From Pseudomonadales bacterium (GTDB taxonomy: Bacteria > Pseudomonadota > Gammaproteobacteria > Pseudomonadales > Azotimanducaceae), in contig WLWP01000001.1 of the NCBI GenBank assembly GCA_012103505.1, forward strand, positions 4,092,001-4,156,000: a DNA stretch of 64,000 nt. Direction: 5' to 3'. The notes beneath the pieces are model-generated. The model saw nothing but the letters and a program-made list of their open reading frames with translations, was not told where the DNA came from and did no database searches. Position numbers and translations under genes: made by a program. Below are positions 39,394 through 46,674 of the stretch, piece by piece (the first letter of the stretch is position 1; every line of letters begins with the position of its first letter).

Positions 39394-40635
39394 ATGGAAT
39401 ACACGACGATTCTGCTCGCACTTGCCCTCATCTTTGGTCTCTATATGGCGTGGGGGATCGGCGCTAACGACGTTGCAAACGCGATGGCTACCTCGGTTGG
39501 CGCCAAGGCCTTGACCGTAAAAAAGGCGATTTTAGTCGCTGCCGTGTTCGAGTTTCTCGGCGCGTTCCTCGCCGGAGGTGAGGTCACTGCTACGATTCGT
39601 AAGGGCATCATCGATGCCTCCATGATTGATGACGCAAACATACTACTGTTCGGGATGTTGGCTGCGTTGTTAGCTGCAGGCGTATGGCTCACGATCGCGT
39701 CGAGGTTTGGCTGGCCGGTATCTACGACCCATTCAATCGTCGGCTCGATTGTTGGGTTCGCGCTGGTCTCTGTCGGAATGGAAGCTGTTAAATGGGATCA
39801 ATTGTCCGCGATCGCGGCAAGTTGGGTCGTTTCACCGGTGCTTTCGGGGACCATCGCATTCATACTCGTTAGCTCGGTACAAAAACTGATCTTCGACCAT
39901 GAAGACCCGGAAGTGCGTGCCCGGCGCTATGTCCCTTTCTATATCTTCTTGGCGGCCGCAGTTATCTCTCTTGTGACTTTCCTCAAAGGTCTCAAACACG
40001 TTGGTTTGGACTTCACGGGTATTGAAGCCGTGTTGGCATCATTGGGAATAGCCGCACTTGTGACTGCAGTAGGCGTGTTTGCTATCAAGCGACTCAAGCC
40101 GGTAAGCACCGCCGAGCATCAGCATGCGAATGTCGAGCGAACGTTTGCCGTCCTGATGGTGGTTACAGCCTGTGCCATGGCCTTCGCCCATGGGTCAAAC
40201 GATGTGGCGAATGCGATTGGGCCCGTGGCTGCGATTGTTTCCATAGTGAATACCGGTGAAATCACGCAGACATCGCCGGTTTCGATCTATGTACTGTTGC
40301 TTGGCGCGGTAGGTATCGTCATCGGTCTAGCTACGTTCGGCAAGCGCGTCATGGCCACCGTGGGGCAAAAGATAACCGAGCTTACCCCTAGTCGCGGATT
40401 TGCGGCTGAACTCGCTGCTGGTACAACCGTGGTACTGGCGAGCGGCACTGGGTTGCCAATCTCAACAACTCACACCTTGGTCGGTGCTGTACTCGGCGTA
40501 GGGATTGCGCGAGGCATTGGTGCCTTGAACATGGCAGTTATCCGCAGCATCTTCATGTCGTGGGTGATCACGCTCCCAGTTGGAGCCGGTCTGGCCGTTA
40601 TCTTCTACTACGTGCTGCGGGCTATACTCGGTTAG
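39394..40635 (+). CDS. pit: Low-affinity inorganic phosphate transporter (PiT family)
   Basis: Inner-membrane symporter for phosphate, 413 aa with about ten membrane helices. The duplicated family signature is seen twice: GIGANDVANAMATSVGAKAL near residues 22-42 and HGSNDVANAIGPVAAI near 268-283, as well as two STTHSIVGSI/STTHTLVGAV blocks. It lies 12 bp after the DUF47 gene, a standard pair. The module is bounded by the two copies of a ~100-bp direct repeat. Confidence 0.96.
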   Translation: MEYTTILLALALIFGLYMAWGIGANDVANAMATSVGAKALTVKKAILVAAVFEFLGAFLAGGEVTATIRKGIIDASMIDDANILLFGMLAALLAAGVWLTIASRFGWPVSTTHSIVGSIVGFALVSVGMEAVKWDQLSAIAASWVVSPVLSGTIAFILVSSVQKLIFDHEDPEVRARRYVPFYIFLAAAVISLVTFLKGLKHVGLDFTGIEAVLASLGIAALVTAVGVFAIKRLKPVSTAEHQHANVERTFAVLMVVTACAMAFAHGSNDVANAIGPVAAIVSIVNTGEITQTSPVSIYVLLLGAVGIVIGLATFGKRVMATVGQKITELTPSRGFAAELAAGTTVVLASGTGLPISTTHTLVGAVLGVGIARGIGALNMAVIRSIFMSWVITLPVGAGLAVIFYYVLRAILG

Positions 40636-40693
40636 CACTTACGGTTGCTCAAGGTTTCGATCCACTAAGTAGCCGTCCAGGTCCCCGACCTAG

Positions 40694-40731
40694 TAGAGCA
40701 CCTACTCGCTGATAGAGCACTTACTCGCTGA
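40694..40731. repeat. Two 19-bp tandem repeats after pit
   Basis: tagagcacctactcgctga is followed directly by tagagcacttactcgctga, differing at one base. They lie in the 234-bp non-coding gap between pit and the metal-sensor gene, close to the duplicated syd start. Confidence 0.85.
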
Positions 40732-40811
40732 TGTTTTAGTTGTGTGATTGGCTCGCCGTCAATGGTCGAGCCAGACACGGTTCGATCGCCCGAAGCAGAG
40801 AGCCGTTGGCA

Positions 40812-40850
40812 GGCGAGGCTGCTCAGACTGAGATCTATTTGTTCATTCAA
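40812..40850 (-). pseudogene. Fragment of a second syd start
   Basis: Reading from TTG 40850 on the minus strand gives LNEQIDLSLSSL, against LNEQLNLSLSRL at the start of syd (38515). After about twelve codons the similarity stops and no Syd blocks follow. It lies 20 bp downstream of the metal-sensor stop codon and inside copy B of the duplication. Confidence 0.75.
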
Positions 40851-40931
40851 GCCACTCGTGTAGCCGCTCCTAATGTCCTGGCTTCTTACCATGCGGGGGA
40901 TCGTTTAAGGGGTTTGAGATGCCATTTCGAG
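40816..40931. repeat. Diverged direct repeat, copy B (sensor 3' end and syd fragment)
   Basis: Partner of 38481-38582. It covers the last ~20 codons of the metal-sensor gene, the short spacer and the syd fragment. The two copies bracket the DUF47-pit module in the same orientation. Confidence 0.8.
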
Positions 40932-41382
40932 GTCGGAACCGGGGTTTACCTAAGGGACCACGAATGCGGTGCTTGCGCATGTCGGCGGCGAGGCTTATGC
41001 GTTCTTCGCGGGAGAGTGAGGCGACGAAGGTTAGGAAGGCGCCGTGACTTTGTTCTTGGGCTAAGAGATGTGCTTCGCGCATTTCCTTAAGTATCTCGGC
41101 TAGTTCAGAACGATCCAAGTCAGTCGCGCGAATGGTCTCTTTAAGCGCGCGATTCTGACCGCGTAAGCTGCGCATGTGCCTGCGATGGTCACCAGCGTGT
41201 GCGCGCATCACGCGACGTAGCTCAGTAGCTCTTTCTCCATCCAAGTTTTGCGACCAAGCGACAAAGGACCGCGTTGGATCAAATGTTGGTGGGGGTGCAT
41301 TCTCCCGACCGAGGAGGAACCCGGCGAAGGCGAGGTTGAGTGCGACAGACGCCACCAGAATTCCGATGGTCACTCTATTCAT
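40870..41382 (-). CDS. Periplasmic metal-sensor protein (CnrX/Metal_resist family)
   Basis: A 170-aa protein with one N-terminal membrane anchor (VTIGILVASVALNLAFAGFLLG), then a periplasmic helical hairpin typical of CnrX/Metal_resist and CpxP/Spy-like proteins: ELRRVMRAHAGDHRRHMRSLRGQNRALKE and LKEMREAHLLAQEQSHGAFLTFVASLS. Several His residues (HAGDHRRH; EAH; SHG) are candidate metal ligands. ATG 41382 or 41385; both overlap the stop of the gene before it. Last gene of the EF-hand/ECF operon, where CnrX relatives control anti-sigma factors. Confidence 0.8.
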   Translation of the reverse strand: MNRVTIGILVASVALNLAFAGFLLGRENAPPPTFDPTRSFVAWSQNLDGERATELRRVMRAHAGDHRRHMRSLRGQNRALKETIRATDLDRSELAEILKEMREAHLLAQEQSHGAFLTFVASLSREERISLAADMRKHRIRGPLGKPRFRPRNGISNPLNDPPHGKKPGH

Positions 41383-41707
41383 CATTCTGTCCTGCCTGAT
41401 CGAGTGAATAGATTGCATCGCTCAGGGTCGTATCGTGATACTCCGTTGCGAATAAAAGATCATCGACGTCGTAGATATTACCTTCCTCTAAATCGAAGAA
41501 GCCCAGACCGAAACCAAACAAGAGCGGTAACGCAGCTGCATACACAGGACGCCAAAACGAGCCTCGGTACCAGCCAAGAAGATCTAACCCATTTTGGCGC
41601 GGTAGATTCGTTAGGATGGCCGCATTTAGTCGCGCGGGAGCTAGAATGCGATCGTTCTTGAGCTTTTCCAAGAGTTGCTCGAGCTGATCTTGTTCCTCAT
41701 TCGTCAT
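41375..41707 (-). CDS. Putative membrane anti-sigma factor
   Basis: A 110-aa protein with a cytoplasmic N-terminal helical part (EEQDQLEQLLEKLKNDRILAPARLNAAIL), one membrane helix (VYAAALPLLFGFGLGFF) and a short acidic periplasmic end. I recognise no family; size, topology and position between an ECF sigma factor and a CnrX-like sensor suggest a CnrY-like anti-sigma factor. The start is ATG 41707, overlapping the sigma-factor stop by 11 bp; a longer upstream frame is antisense noise inside the sigma gene. Confidence 0.65.
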   Translation of the reverse strand: MTNEEQDQLEQLLEKLKNDRILAPARLNAAILTNLPRQNGLDLLGWYRGSFWRPVYAAALPLLFGFGLGFFDLEEGNIYDVDDLLFATEYHDTTLSDAIYSLDQAGQNDE

Positions 41708-42239
41708 TCGTAAATTTCTCTTGTTCGTAGGCTGATCGTAACGTTCGGCGAGCACGCGCAAGAAGGCTCTCCACCGCGCGAACACTGGTGCGCATAATTT
41801 GCGCGATGTCTTTGTTGCCGAAGCCTTGTGCGTGTGCAAGGAGTATTGCTGCTCGTTGAGATTCTGGTAGGTGATTGAGCCTGGTGTTAAGCCATGCCAT
41901 GTCAGAGTCTGGAACCAGTGTTGCGCTCTCTGGCATATTGTCGGGCGTGAGTTGTTCGGTTTCGAATTTGTTTTTTCGAAGAGCATCGACAAACTTGTTA
42001 TATAAAATACGGTGGAGCCAGGTAGTCAGGGCGCTAGCGCTGGATCTGTAGGTGGACGCCTTTGTCCATACGACTAGCCAGGTTTCTTGTACAAGATCGT
42101 CGGCGAAACTTCGAGAGCCGGTAAGGCGTGTTGCATAGTTGTATAGGGCGTCAACGTGACGCCCTACGAGTTGAGCAAATGCGTGCTCATCACCCCTTTG
42201 CACTGCTCGCATGAGGATCTCGTCTGACTGCGGAGCCAA
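41697..42239 (-). CDS. ECF-type RNA polymerase sigma factor
   Basis: A 180-aa sigma factor. Region 2 is seen in YNYATRLTGSRSFADDLVQETWLVVWTKA and LTTWLHRILYNKFVDALRK; region 4 in LPESQRAAILLAHAQGFGNKDIAQIMRTSVRAVESLLARARRTLR. The start is TTG 42239, 10 bp after the EF-hand gene. It is followed by the putative anti-sigma factor and a metal-sensor gene, so it probably answers to an envelope signal. Confidence 0.92.
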   Translation of the reverse strand: MAPQSDEILMRAVQRGDEHAFAQLVGRHVDALYNYATRLTGSRSFADDLVQETWLVVWTKASTYRSSASALTTWLHRILYNKFVDALRKNKFETEQLTPDNMPESATLVPDSDMAWLNTRLNHLPESQRAAILLAHAQGFGNKDIAQIMRTSVRAVESLLARARRTLRSAYEQEKFTNDE

Positions 42240-42249
42240 AGGCTACAAA

Positions 42250-42867
42250 CTACCCGGCTTTGTTCTGCTGCCCAGCGCGCGTTGCGCGTAGTGAACGTAG
42301 TTCCTCTCGAGTGACTTTGCCGTCATTGTTTGCATCGGCCTGGCTAAGACGCGTACCTCTCCCAGGCATTTCGCTCGGTACGAGTACGCCATTTTGGTCG
42401 GCGTCTAAGTGTTTGAACGTGGCTCGTTGCCGCGCGAGTTTGCGCATGCTCCTGTCGCTATTGGCAAATTCGTTAGCGCTCAATTGGCCATTGCTGTCTT
42501 GGTCTAACAGCTCGAACAGTTCGCTTTGTATGGACTCGCGCAAGGAGCCAGCGTTTTTTGCGTTACGTGGGTTTAGTCGTTTGTGATGTGCGCCTTGCAT
42601 ACGGCGGTTACCCTGTCGGAAACGCTTGTGCCTTCTGGCTGGCGCAGGTGCTGCTTCGAATTCGGCTAGATCGACCTCACCATCGCTATCGCTATCGATA
42701 GCGCGAAATTGGGCGGCAGATCTGGCTTCGATCTTTTCTAGATCGATAGGAAACCGATCACCTCCAGGTGCGGCATACACGTTCGCCGCGACAAGCGAGG
42801 CAAGGACGAACGAGACAGGCAAGGTCAATTTTGGTTTGAATTTAGATCGCAATAATTGTTTCAACAT
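42250..42867 (-). CDS. Secreted EF-hand calcium-binding protein
   Basis: A 205-aa protein with a signal peptide (cleavage after VYA). It carries four EF-hand loops: DSDSDGEVDLAEF, DQDSNGQLSANEF, DADQNGVLVPSEM and DANNDGKVTREEL. A basic stretch (RRHKRFRQGNRRMQGAHHKR) separates the first from the others. ATG 42867 has AGGAAG upstream. It is the first gene of the ECF operon, so it may be the calcium-binding input or an output of the system. Confidence 0.9.
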   Translation of the reverse strand: MLKQLLRSKFKPKLTLPVSFVLASLVAANVYAAPGGDRFPIDLEKIEARSAAQFRAIDSDSDGEVDLAEFEAAPAPARRHKRFRQGNRRMQGAHHKRLNPRNAKNAGSLRESIQSELFELLDQDSNGQLSANEFANSDRSMRKLARQRATFKHLDADQNGVLVPSEMPGRGTRLSQADANNDGKVTREELRSLRATRAGQQNKAG

Positions 42868-42944
42868 AGGTCTTCCTATAGCGCTCCGCTAGTTAACAAG
42901 GGCTCCCTGTCTATCTATACGCAAGAAGGATGAGATTCCGTCGC

Positions 42945-43484
42945 TCACTCATAATTTATTTCGGTCACGGTGTAGTTGAACTCCAGGATGTTCTCGTCTG
43001 TTTTTAGGATCCGAGGAATTCCGCCTTCGCGCTGTTCCCCAAGGATGACTTCGTCATCTATTTGTTTGCCAATAAGAGCACGGGCTAAGGGCGCGTCGAT
43101 AGAGATATATTGCGGGTCTGCGTCAAACTCGTCGGCGCCGACTATCCGATAGCTCTGCGTGGCCCCCGTTGCATCCTCCAATGTTACCCAGGCGCCAAAG
43201 AAGACAGAATCTTGGTTAGGCGGCGATCGATGGATCACAGTAAGTTCGTCCAGGCGTTTGCTCAAAAACTGAATCCGTCCGTCGATCTCCCGCAGCTGGC
43301 GTTTGCCGTAGATGTATTCGGCATTTTCAGAACGATCCCCTTGCGCAGCGGCCTCTGATACTTTTGCAGTCACCTCTGGACGTTTCTCTTTCCAGAGGTA
43401 GGTTAATTCTGCCTGCAAACGATCGTGCCCTGCTGGTGTGATGTAGGGTGAGCCCTTGGGTCGAGGTGGTCGATATCGACTCAC
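42945..43484 (-). CDS. greB: Transcription elongation factor GreB
   Basis: Binds the secondary channel of RNA polymerase and rescues backtracked complexes by transcript cleavage. 179 aa. PYITPAGHDRLQAELTYLWKEKRPEV is the GreB-type N-terminus; the acidic coiled-coil tip is GDRSENAEYIYGKRQLREID; the FKBP-like C-terminal domain ends the protein. The start is GTG 43484. It is monocistronic here; the EF-hand operon starts 77 bp further on. Confidence 0.93.
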   Translation of the reverse strand: MSRYRPPRPKGSPYITPAGHDRLQAELTYLWKEKRPEVTAKVSEAAAQGDRSENAEYIYGKRQLREIDGRIQFLSKRLDELTVIHRSPPNQDSVFFGAWVTLEDATGATQSYRIVGADEFDADPQYISIDAPLARALIGKQIDDEVILGEQREGGIPRILKTDENILEFNYTVTEINYE

Positions 43485-43504
43485 AGGTACCGTCCCGTGC
43501 TCAC

Positions 43505-44566
43505 CTACTGCGAAAGTCCATCCAAGAAATCGAGAAACGCAGAATTCGTATCCGTTGCAGCCTCTTGTTGAACCCAGTGTCCAATGTTGGGGATTAGCTT
43601 GATCGTCAGATTGGGTACCATGGGCCCCATTCGGGATCGTATCTGATCAGCATTTGCCCCGCCGATTACCATGTCCTGCTCTCCGGCAAGGAAAAGCGTA
43701 GGGACCTGAATAACTGGGTTGGTTATGTCTGCGGATGCCTCCCAGTTGCCATCGAAGTTTCGGTAATAATTGACGCCGCCACGAAAGCCTGAGCGTTCAA
43801 ACTGGCCAACGTAATAATCGAGCTCAGCTTGTGAGAGCCAATCCGGTAGCCCTAACGGCTCTCCCATCCTAGGTAGCCAGCCGCCTGCCGCTCTCTTTGG
43901 GTCTGTGATTTCCGGTGGCTTTCGCGGCGATGTTGGAGACTGATAGATGCTGTACAAAAATTCGCGGGCATTAGCATCATATTCAGCTTCAGCGACGCCT
44001 CCCGGCTCGTTGTGATAGAGCATGTAGAAAAAATTGTCGCCGACGCGTTGTTTCATGCCAGCCATTGGCGGTGACGGCGCACGGGGACCGTAGGGTACGC
44101 TCATTAAGGTGAGGCTCTTGAACCGATCGGGATATCGCACCACAGTGTGGCTTGCTACAGGAGATCCCCAATCATGCCCTGCCATATGGGCTTGCTCCAC
44201 ATTCAGTGCATCTAGAATCCCAACCATATCCGCAGCGAGGATATCTAGCAGGTATTGCTCCGGTTCAGCGGGGGCTGAGGTTAAGCCATAGCCACGCATG
44301 TCCGGGGCAACAGCATGGAAGCCCGCCGCGGCCAGCGCTTTGAGCTGATGGCGCCATGAGAACCATGATTCTGGAAAACCGTGCGCCATCAAGACTGTCG
44401 GACCGGTGCCTGCCTCGGCGATTCGCATCGTAATGCCGTTGCTTTCAACGTACCTGAAACTAATACCGTCTATCGGCGGAGAATCGTCAGCTGGTGCGGA
44501 ATCAGCCGCAGTAAGTGTTGTTGTTGTCAGGAAGAAAAACGCAAATAAGACGGCTAAGAGGTGCAT
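43505..44566 (-). CDS. Secreted alpha/beta hydrolase (soluble epoxide hydrolase-like)
   Basis: A 353-aa protein with a signal peptide (cleavage near LTAADS). Oxyanion motif HGFPESWFSWRHQ, nucleophile Asp in AGHDWGS, a lid Tyr in VNYYRNF, acid Asp in AGEQDMVI, and His in NIGHWVQQEA match epoxide hydrolases of the soluble type. The signal peptide places it in the periplasm, which is less usual for this family. Substrate unknown. It ends 20 bp before greB on the same strand. Confidence 0.88.
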   Translation of the reverse strand: MHLLAVLFAFFFLTTTTLTAADSAPADDSPPIDGISFRYVESNGITMRIAEAGTGPTVLMAHGFPESWFSWRHQLKALAAAGFHAVAPDMRGYGLTSAPAEPEQYLLDILAADMVGILDALNVEQAHMAGHDWGSPVASHTVVRYPDRFKSLTLMSVPYGPRAPSPPMAGMKQRVGDNFFYMLYHNEPGGVAEAEYDANAREFLYSIYQSPTSPRKPPEITDPKRAAGGWLPRMGEPLGLPDWLSQAELDYYVGQFERSGFRGGVNYYRNFDGNWEASADITNPVIQVPTLFLAGEQDMVIGGANADQIRSRMGPMVPNLTIKLIPNIGHWVQQEAATDTNSAFLDFLDGLSQ

Positions 44567-44643
44567 AGATGCTCTCGAACTTGGTGTGCCTAAACCCTAC
44601 CTGATCTGTGTGGGTTAGTCAGCGTCCGGCTAGCCGCACGCAG

Positions 44644-45150
44644 TTACCAAGCGCAACTTGCCGGGTCTAGTTCAGCCAATAACTCATCGCCATTCGGGCT
44701 AGAGGTGCGCTCAAAACAGTTGCCGTTACGATCACGGTATAGGTGGCGCGAAACGCGATCATCGCTTCGTGGTGTCCGGACGACTCGTGTTTCGCGAATT
44801 TCTCTGGTATCGCGATACACGTGATGGTCCTGATTGCGATGAATCGCGCTGGCGATAATCCCGCCAAGAACTAAACCACCCACAAGATAAGCACCACGGT
44901 CGCTACGATGACGACGGTGGTGTCGTCGATAGCCGTGTCGATATCCATGTCTGTAGCTATGTCGATTGTAATAGTCGCCGCCGTGGTAGCCACGATAGTG
45001 TGGTCCCGCCTCGGCAGGTGCGCTGAAGGCTGACGAGAGCATAACGACTGAGCCAACAATGGCCAGCTTGGTCAGCAGCTTTGACGAAAATCGCGCAGCT
45101 AACTTGGCTAAGAAGTTAGGCAGAACTTTGAGTTTCTCTACGTCATGCAT
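44644..45150 (-). CDS. His/Tyr/Arg-rich envelope protein, unknown function
   Basis: A 168-aa protein. After a basic N-terminus there is a hydrophobic segment ending in a possible cleavage site (SAPAEAG), then a HxxYRHGYRHGYRRHHRRHR repeat and a glycine-zipper-like segment (GAYLVGGLVLGGIIASAI). The C-terminus has two Cys (GNCFE and ASCAW) and ends at W. ATG 45150 has GGGAAA upstream. Similar short proteins are common in proteobacteria but have no known role. Divergent from the HCCA gene. Confidence 0.7.
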   Translation of the reverse strand: MHDVEKLKVLPNFLAKLAARFSSKLLTKLAIVGSVVMLSSAFSAPAEAGPHYRGYHGGDYYNRHSYRHGYRHGYRRHHRRHRSDRGAYLVGGLVLGGIIASAIHRNQDHHVYRDTREIRETRVVRTPRSDDRVSRHLYRDRNGNCFERTSSPNGDELLAELDPASCAW

Positions 45151-45209
45151 GTTGTTTCCCAGAGTGTATGATCGCAGAGTAAATCTTACGCATCGCAACT
45201 GAACAAAAT

Positions 45210-45803
45210 ATGAACAAGACCATCCGTTTTTATTGGGATATTGGCTCAACCAATACTTACTTTGCCTTCCACCTTTTGCGCCCGCTGGCGGAACGATACG
45301 GTGCGAATATTGATTACGTCCCGTTTAATCTTGGTTACGTCTTCCGACATCATGACTATGCGCTGACGCAAGAACCTGCCGCCAAGATGAAAAATCGCAA
45401 GGTTGATCTCATGCGGTGGGCAAAACGCTACGACTTACCGTTCCAGGTACCGAGAGAATTCCCGATTAAAACAAGTCGCGTCTTAAGAGGTGCGTTAGTG
45501 ATGCGCGAGCATGACTTAGAGGTTGAATACATGGATGCTGTGTTTAGACGTTATTGGGAAGAGCAAGACGCGACGATACAGACCTACGACGGTCTAGCGA
45601 GCACCGTAGAAGCGCTAGGCGTTAAAGCGTCCGAATTTGAAGCGCGTGCTGAGTCCGACGAGATGCAAAAGCTGTTTATCGAAACCACGCAAACTGCACT
45701 TGCTGATGGCGTCTTCGGTGCACCTATCATGGTGGTGGATGGCGAGATCTACTGGGGTAAGGATCGATTAGAGTTTATCGAGGATCACCTAAAAGCCGAG
45801 TAG
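45210..45803 (+). CDS. 2-hydroxychromene-2-carboxylate isomerase family (DsbA-fold) protein
   Basis: A 197-aa cytoplasmic kappa-class-GST-like protein. The N-terminal thioredoxin strand RFYWDIGSTNTYFA has Ser in place of the CxxC motif, as in HCCA isomerases. The helical insertion is RWAKRYDLPFQVPREFPI, and GVFGAPIMVVDGEIYWGKDRLEFIEDHL is the cis-Pro region and C-terminal signature. It probably isomerises an aromatic degradation product with glutathione; the exact substrate is unknown. No ribosome binding site is obvious. Confidence 0.88.
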   Translation: MNKTIRFYWDIGSTNTYFAFHLLRPLAERYGANIDYVPFNLGYVFRHHDYALTQEPAAKMKNRKVDLMRWAKRYDLPFQVPREFPIKTSRVLRGALVMREHDLEVEYMDAVFRRYWEEQDATIQTYDGLASTVEALGVKASEFEARAESDEMQKLFIETTQTALADGVFGAPIMVVDGEIYWGKDRLEFIEDHLKAE

Positions 45804-45813
45804 TCGCGCGGGC

Positions 45814-45864
45814 GAGTAGGGCGAGGGTGAGAGTAGGGCGGGGGCGAGAGTAGAGGTAGGGAGA
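45814..45864 (+). repeat. Three 17-bp purine-rich tandem repeats before a cupin gene
   Basis: gagtagggcgagggtga, gagtagggcgggggcga and gagtagaggtagggaga lie head to tail, directly ahead of the cupin start at 45873. The G-run spacing could support a G-quadruplex, and each unit contains ribosome-binding-like AGGG. No spacer pattern is present. Confidence 0.85.
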
Positions 45865-45872
45865 GAGCAAAA

Positions 45873-46232
45873 ATGAGTGTGACCGTGGACAGACAGGCGT
45901 TCTCTAACAAAGACGAGGCGATTGCGTGCATAGAATCCCTATCTTTGTTCAGGCGTGACGGTGCTTTGGCGGCAGGTGATTTGGAAGATGTCCACTGGCA
46001 CAAAACGAGTCTTAGGATATTTGTGTTGGAAGGAACGTTTGAGACTAAGGATGTAGCGCTAGACCAACTGCTTTTAGCGGGTGCTGGTGATGTAATATCG
46101 ATTCCGTCTGCGACATTGCATGCGGCAAGGTGCCCAATACCGGCGAAATATGTCGTTGGTTTTGAATCGGAAGAAGCTGCGAAGACGTTTCGTCCTGAGT
46201 CGCCGGGAGACTTGCCTGAAGCAACCAGCTAG
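45873..46232 (+). CDS. Small cupin-like protein
   Basis: A 119-aa protein predicted to be a single beta-barrel: VHWHKTSLRIFVLEGTFET (possible His ligand) and LLAGAGDVISIPSATLHAARCP (second His) match cupin motifs 1 and 2. Likely cytoplasmic, function unknown. Its ribosome binding site lies in the third purine-rich repeat (GGGAGAGAG). It follows the HCCA gene and precedes another cupin by 43 bp. Confidence 0.72.
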   Translation: MSVTVDRQAFSNKDEAIACIESLSLFRRDGALAAGDLEDVHWHKTSLRIFVLEGTFETKDVALDQLLLAGAGDVISIPSATLHAARCPIPAKYVVGFESEEAAKTFRPESPGDLPEATS

Positions 46233-46275
46233 CGCCCTTAGTTAGATGGCACCACGTGAATGTTGAGAGGGTTTC

Positions 46276-46623
46276 ATGCCTAAAATTAGCAACCAACCAA
46301 AGCCTGAATGGGCGAGCTTACCGCGCGCAGGTTGTCTAAATGTAGAGTTTCGAGTTCTGCTTAATCGTGATGGGCTGACTGTTGCGAACTTGAGGTTTGC
46401 GCAGAATGCGAACATTGATGAGCACGATGCACCGATGGATATTGATGCGATCTGTGTTTCTGGTTCAGGGTTTGTTTCTGTGGCTGGCGAAGTCAGCGAA
46501 CTTAGTGCGGGTCAAACTGTGCATTGGCCAGCTAACGAAATGCATAAGCTCTGGACGACAGATACGACCATGGAGACGATCATGGTGGAAAGGGTTTATC
46601 AGGTTGGAACGCAGGATGGTTAG
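46276..46623 (+). CDS. Cupin-domain protein
   Basis: A 115-aa protein. The fold is suggested by the ANIDEHDAPMDIDAICVSGSGFVSV strand pair (His/Glu ligands) and by LSAGQTVHWPANEMHKLWTTD (two more His). A GAGAGG ribosome binding site lies upstream of ATG 46276. It is the last gene of the plus-strand group, with a bidirectional hairpin after it. Function unknown. Confidence 0.78.
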   Translation: MPKISNQPKPEWASLPRAGCLNVEFRVLLNRDGLTVANLRFAQNANIDEHDAPMDIDAICVSGSGFVSVAGEVSELSAGQTVHWPANEMHKLWTTDTTMETIMVERVYQVGTQDG

Positions 46624-46630
46624 GTTAGGC

Positions 46631-46662
46631 GAGCGCGATATCAGTTCCATGAAATCGCGCTC
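46631..46662. terminator. Bidirectional terminator between converging genes
   Basis: GAGCGCGAT (46631-46639) pairs with ATCGCGCTC (46654-46662), a perfect 9-bp stem with a 14-base loop, followed by GAGATTTTGG on the plus strand. It lies between the cupin stop and the stop of the minus-strand gene at 46675. Confidence 0.7.
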
Positions 46663-46674
46663 GAGATTTTGGTA

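Noticed and set aside
40665..40892. 75-aa minus-strand open frame as a gene
   Set aside because: Only the LNEQIDLSLSSL part has meaning, as a syd fragment; the rest is unrelated and overlaps the sensor gene end.
38481..40931. Composite transposon around DUF47-pit
   Set aside because: The flanks are direct repeats of host gene ends without terminal inverted repeats or transposase, so only an old insertion or duplication can be argued.
42868..42944. ECF-type autoregulated promoter before the EF-hand gene
   Set aside because: GGAATCT is present, but the spacing to a possible -10 (CGTAT) is only about 11 bases, too short for an ECF promoter.
45814..45864. CRISPR-like array
   Set aside because: The 17-bp units lie directly head to tail with no spacers.
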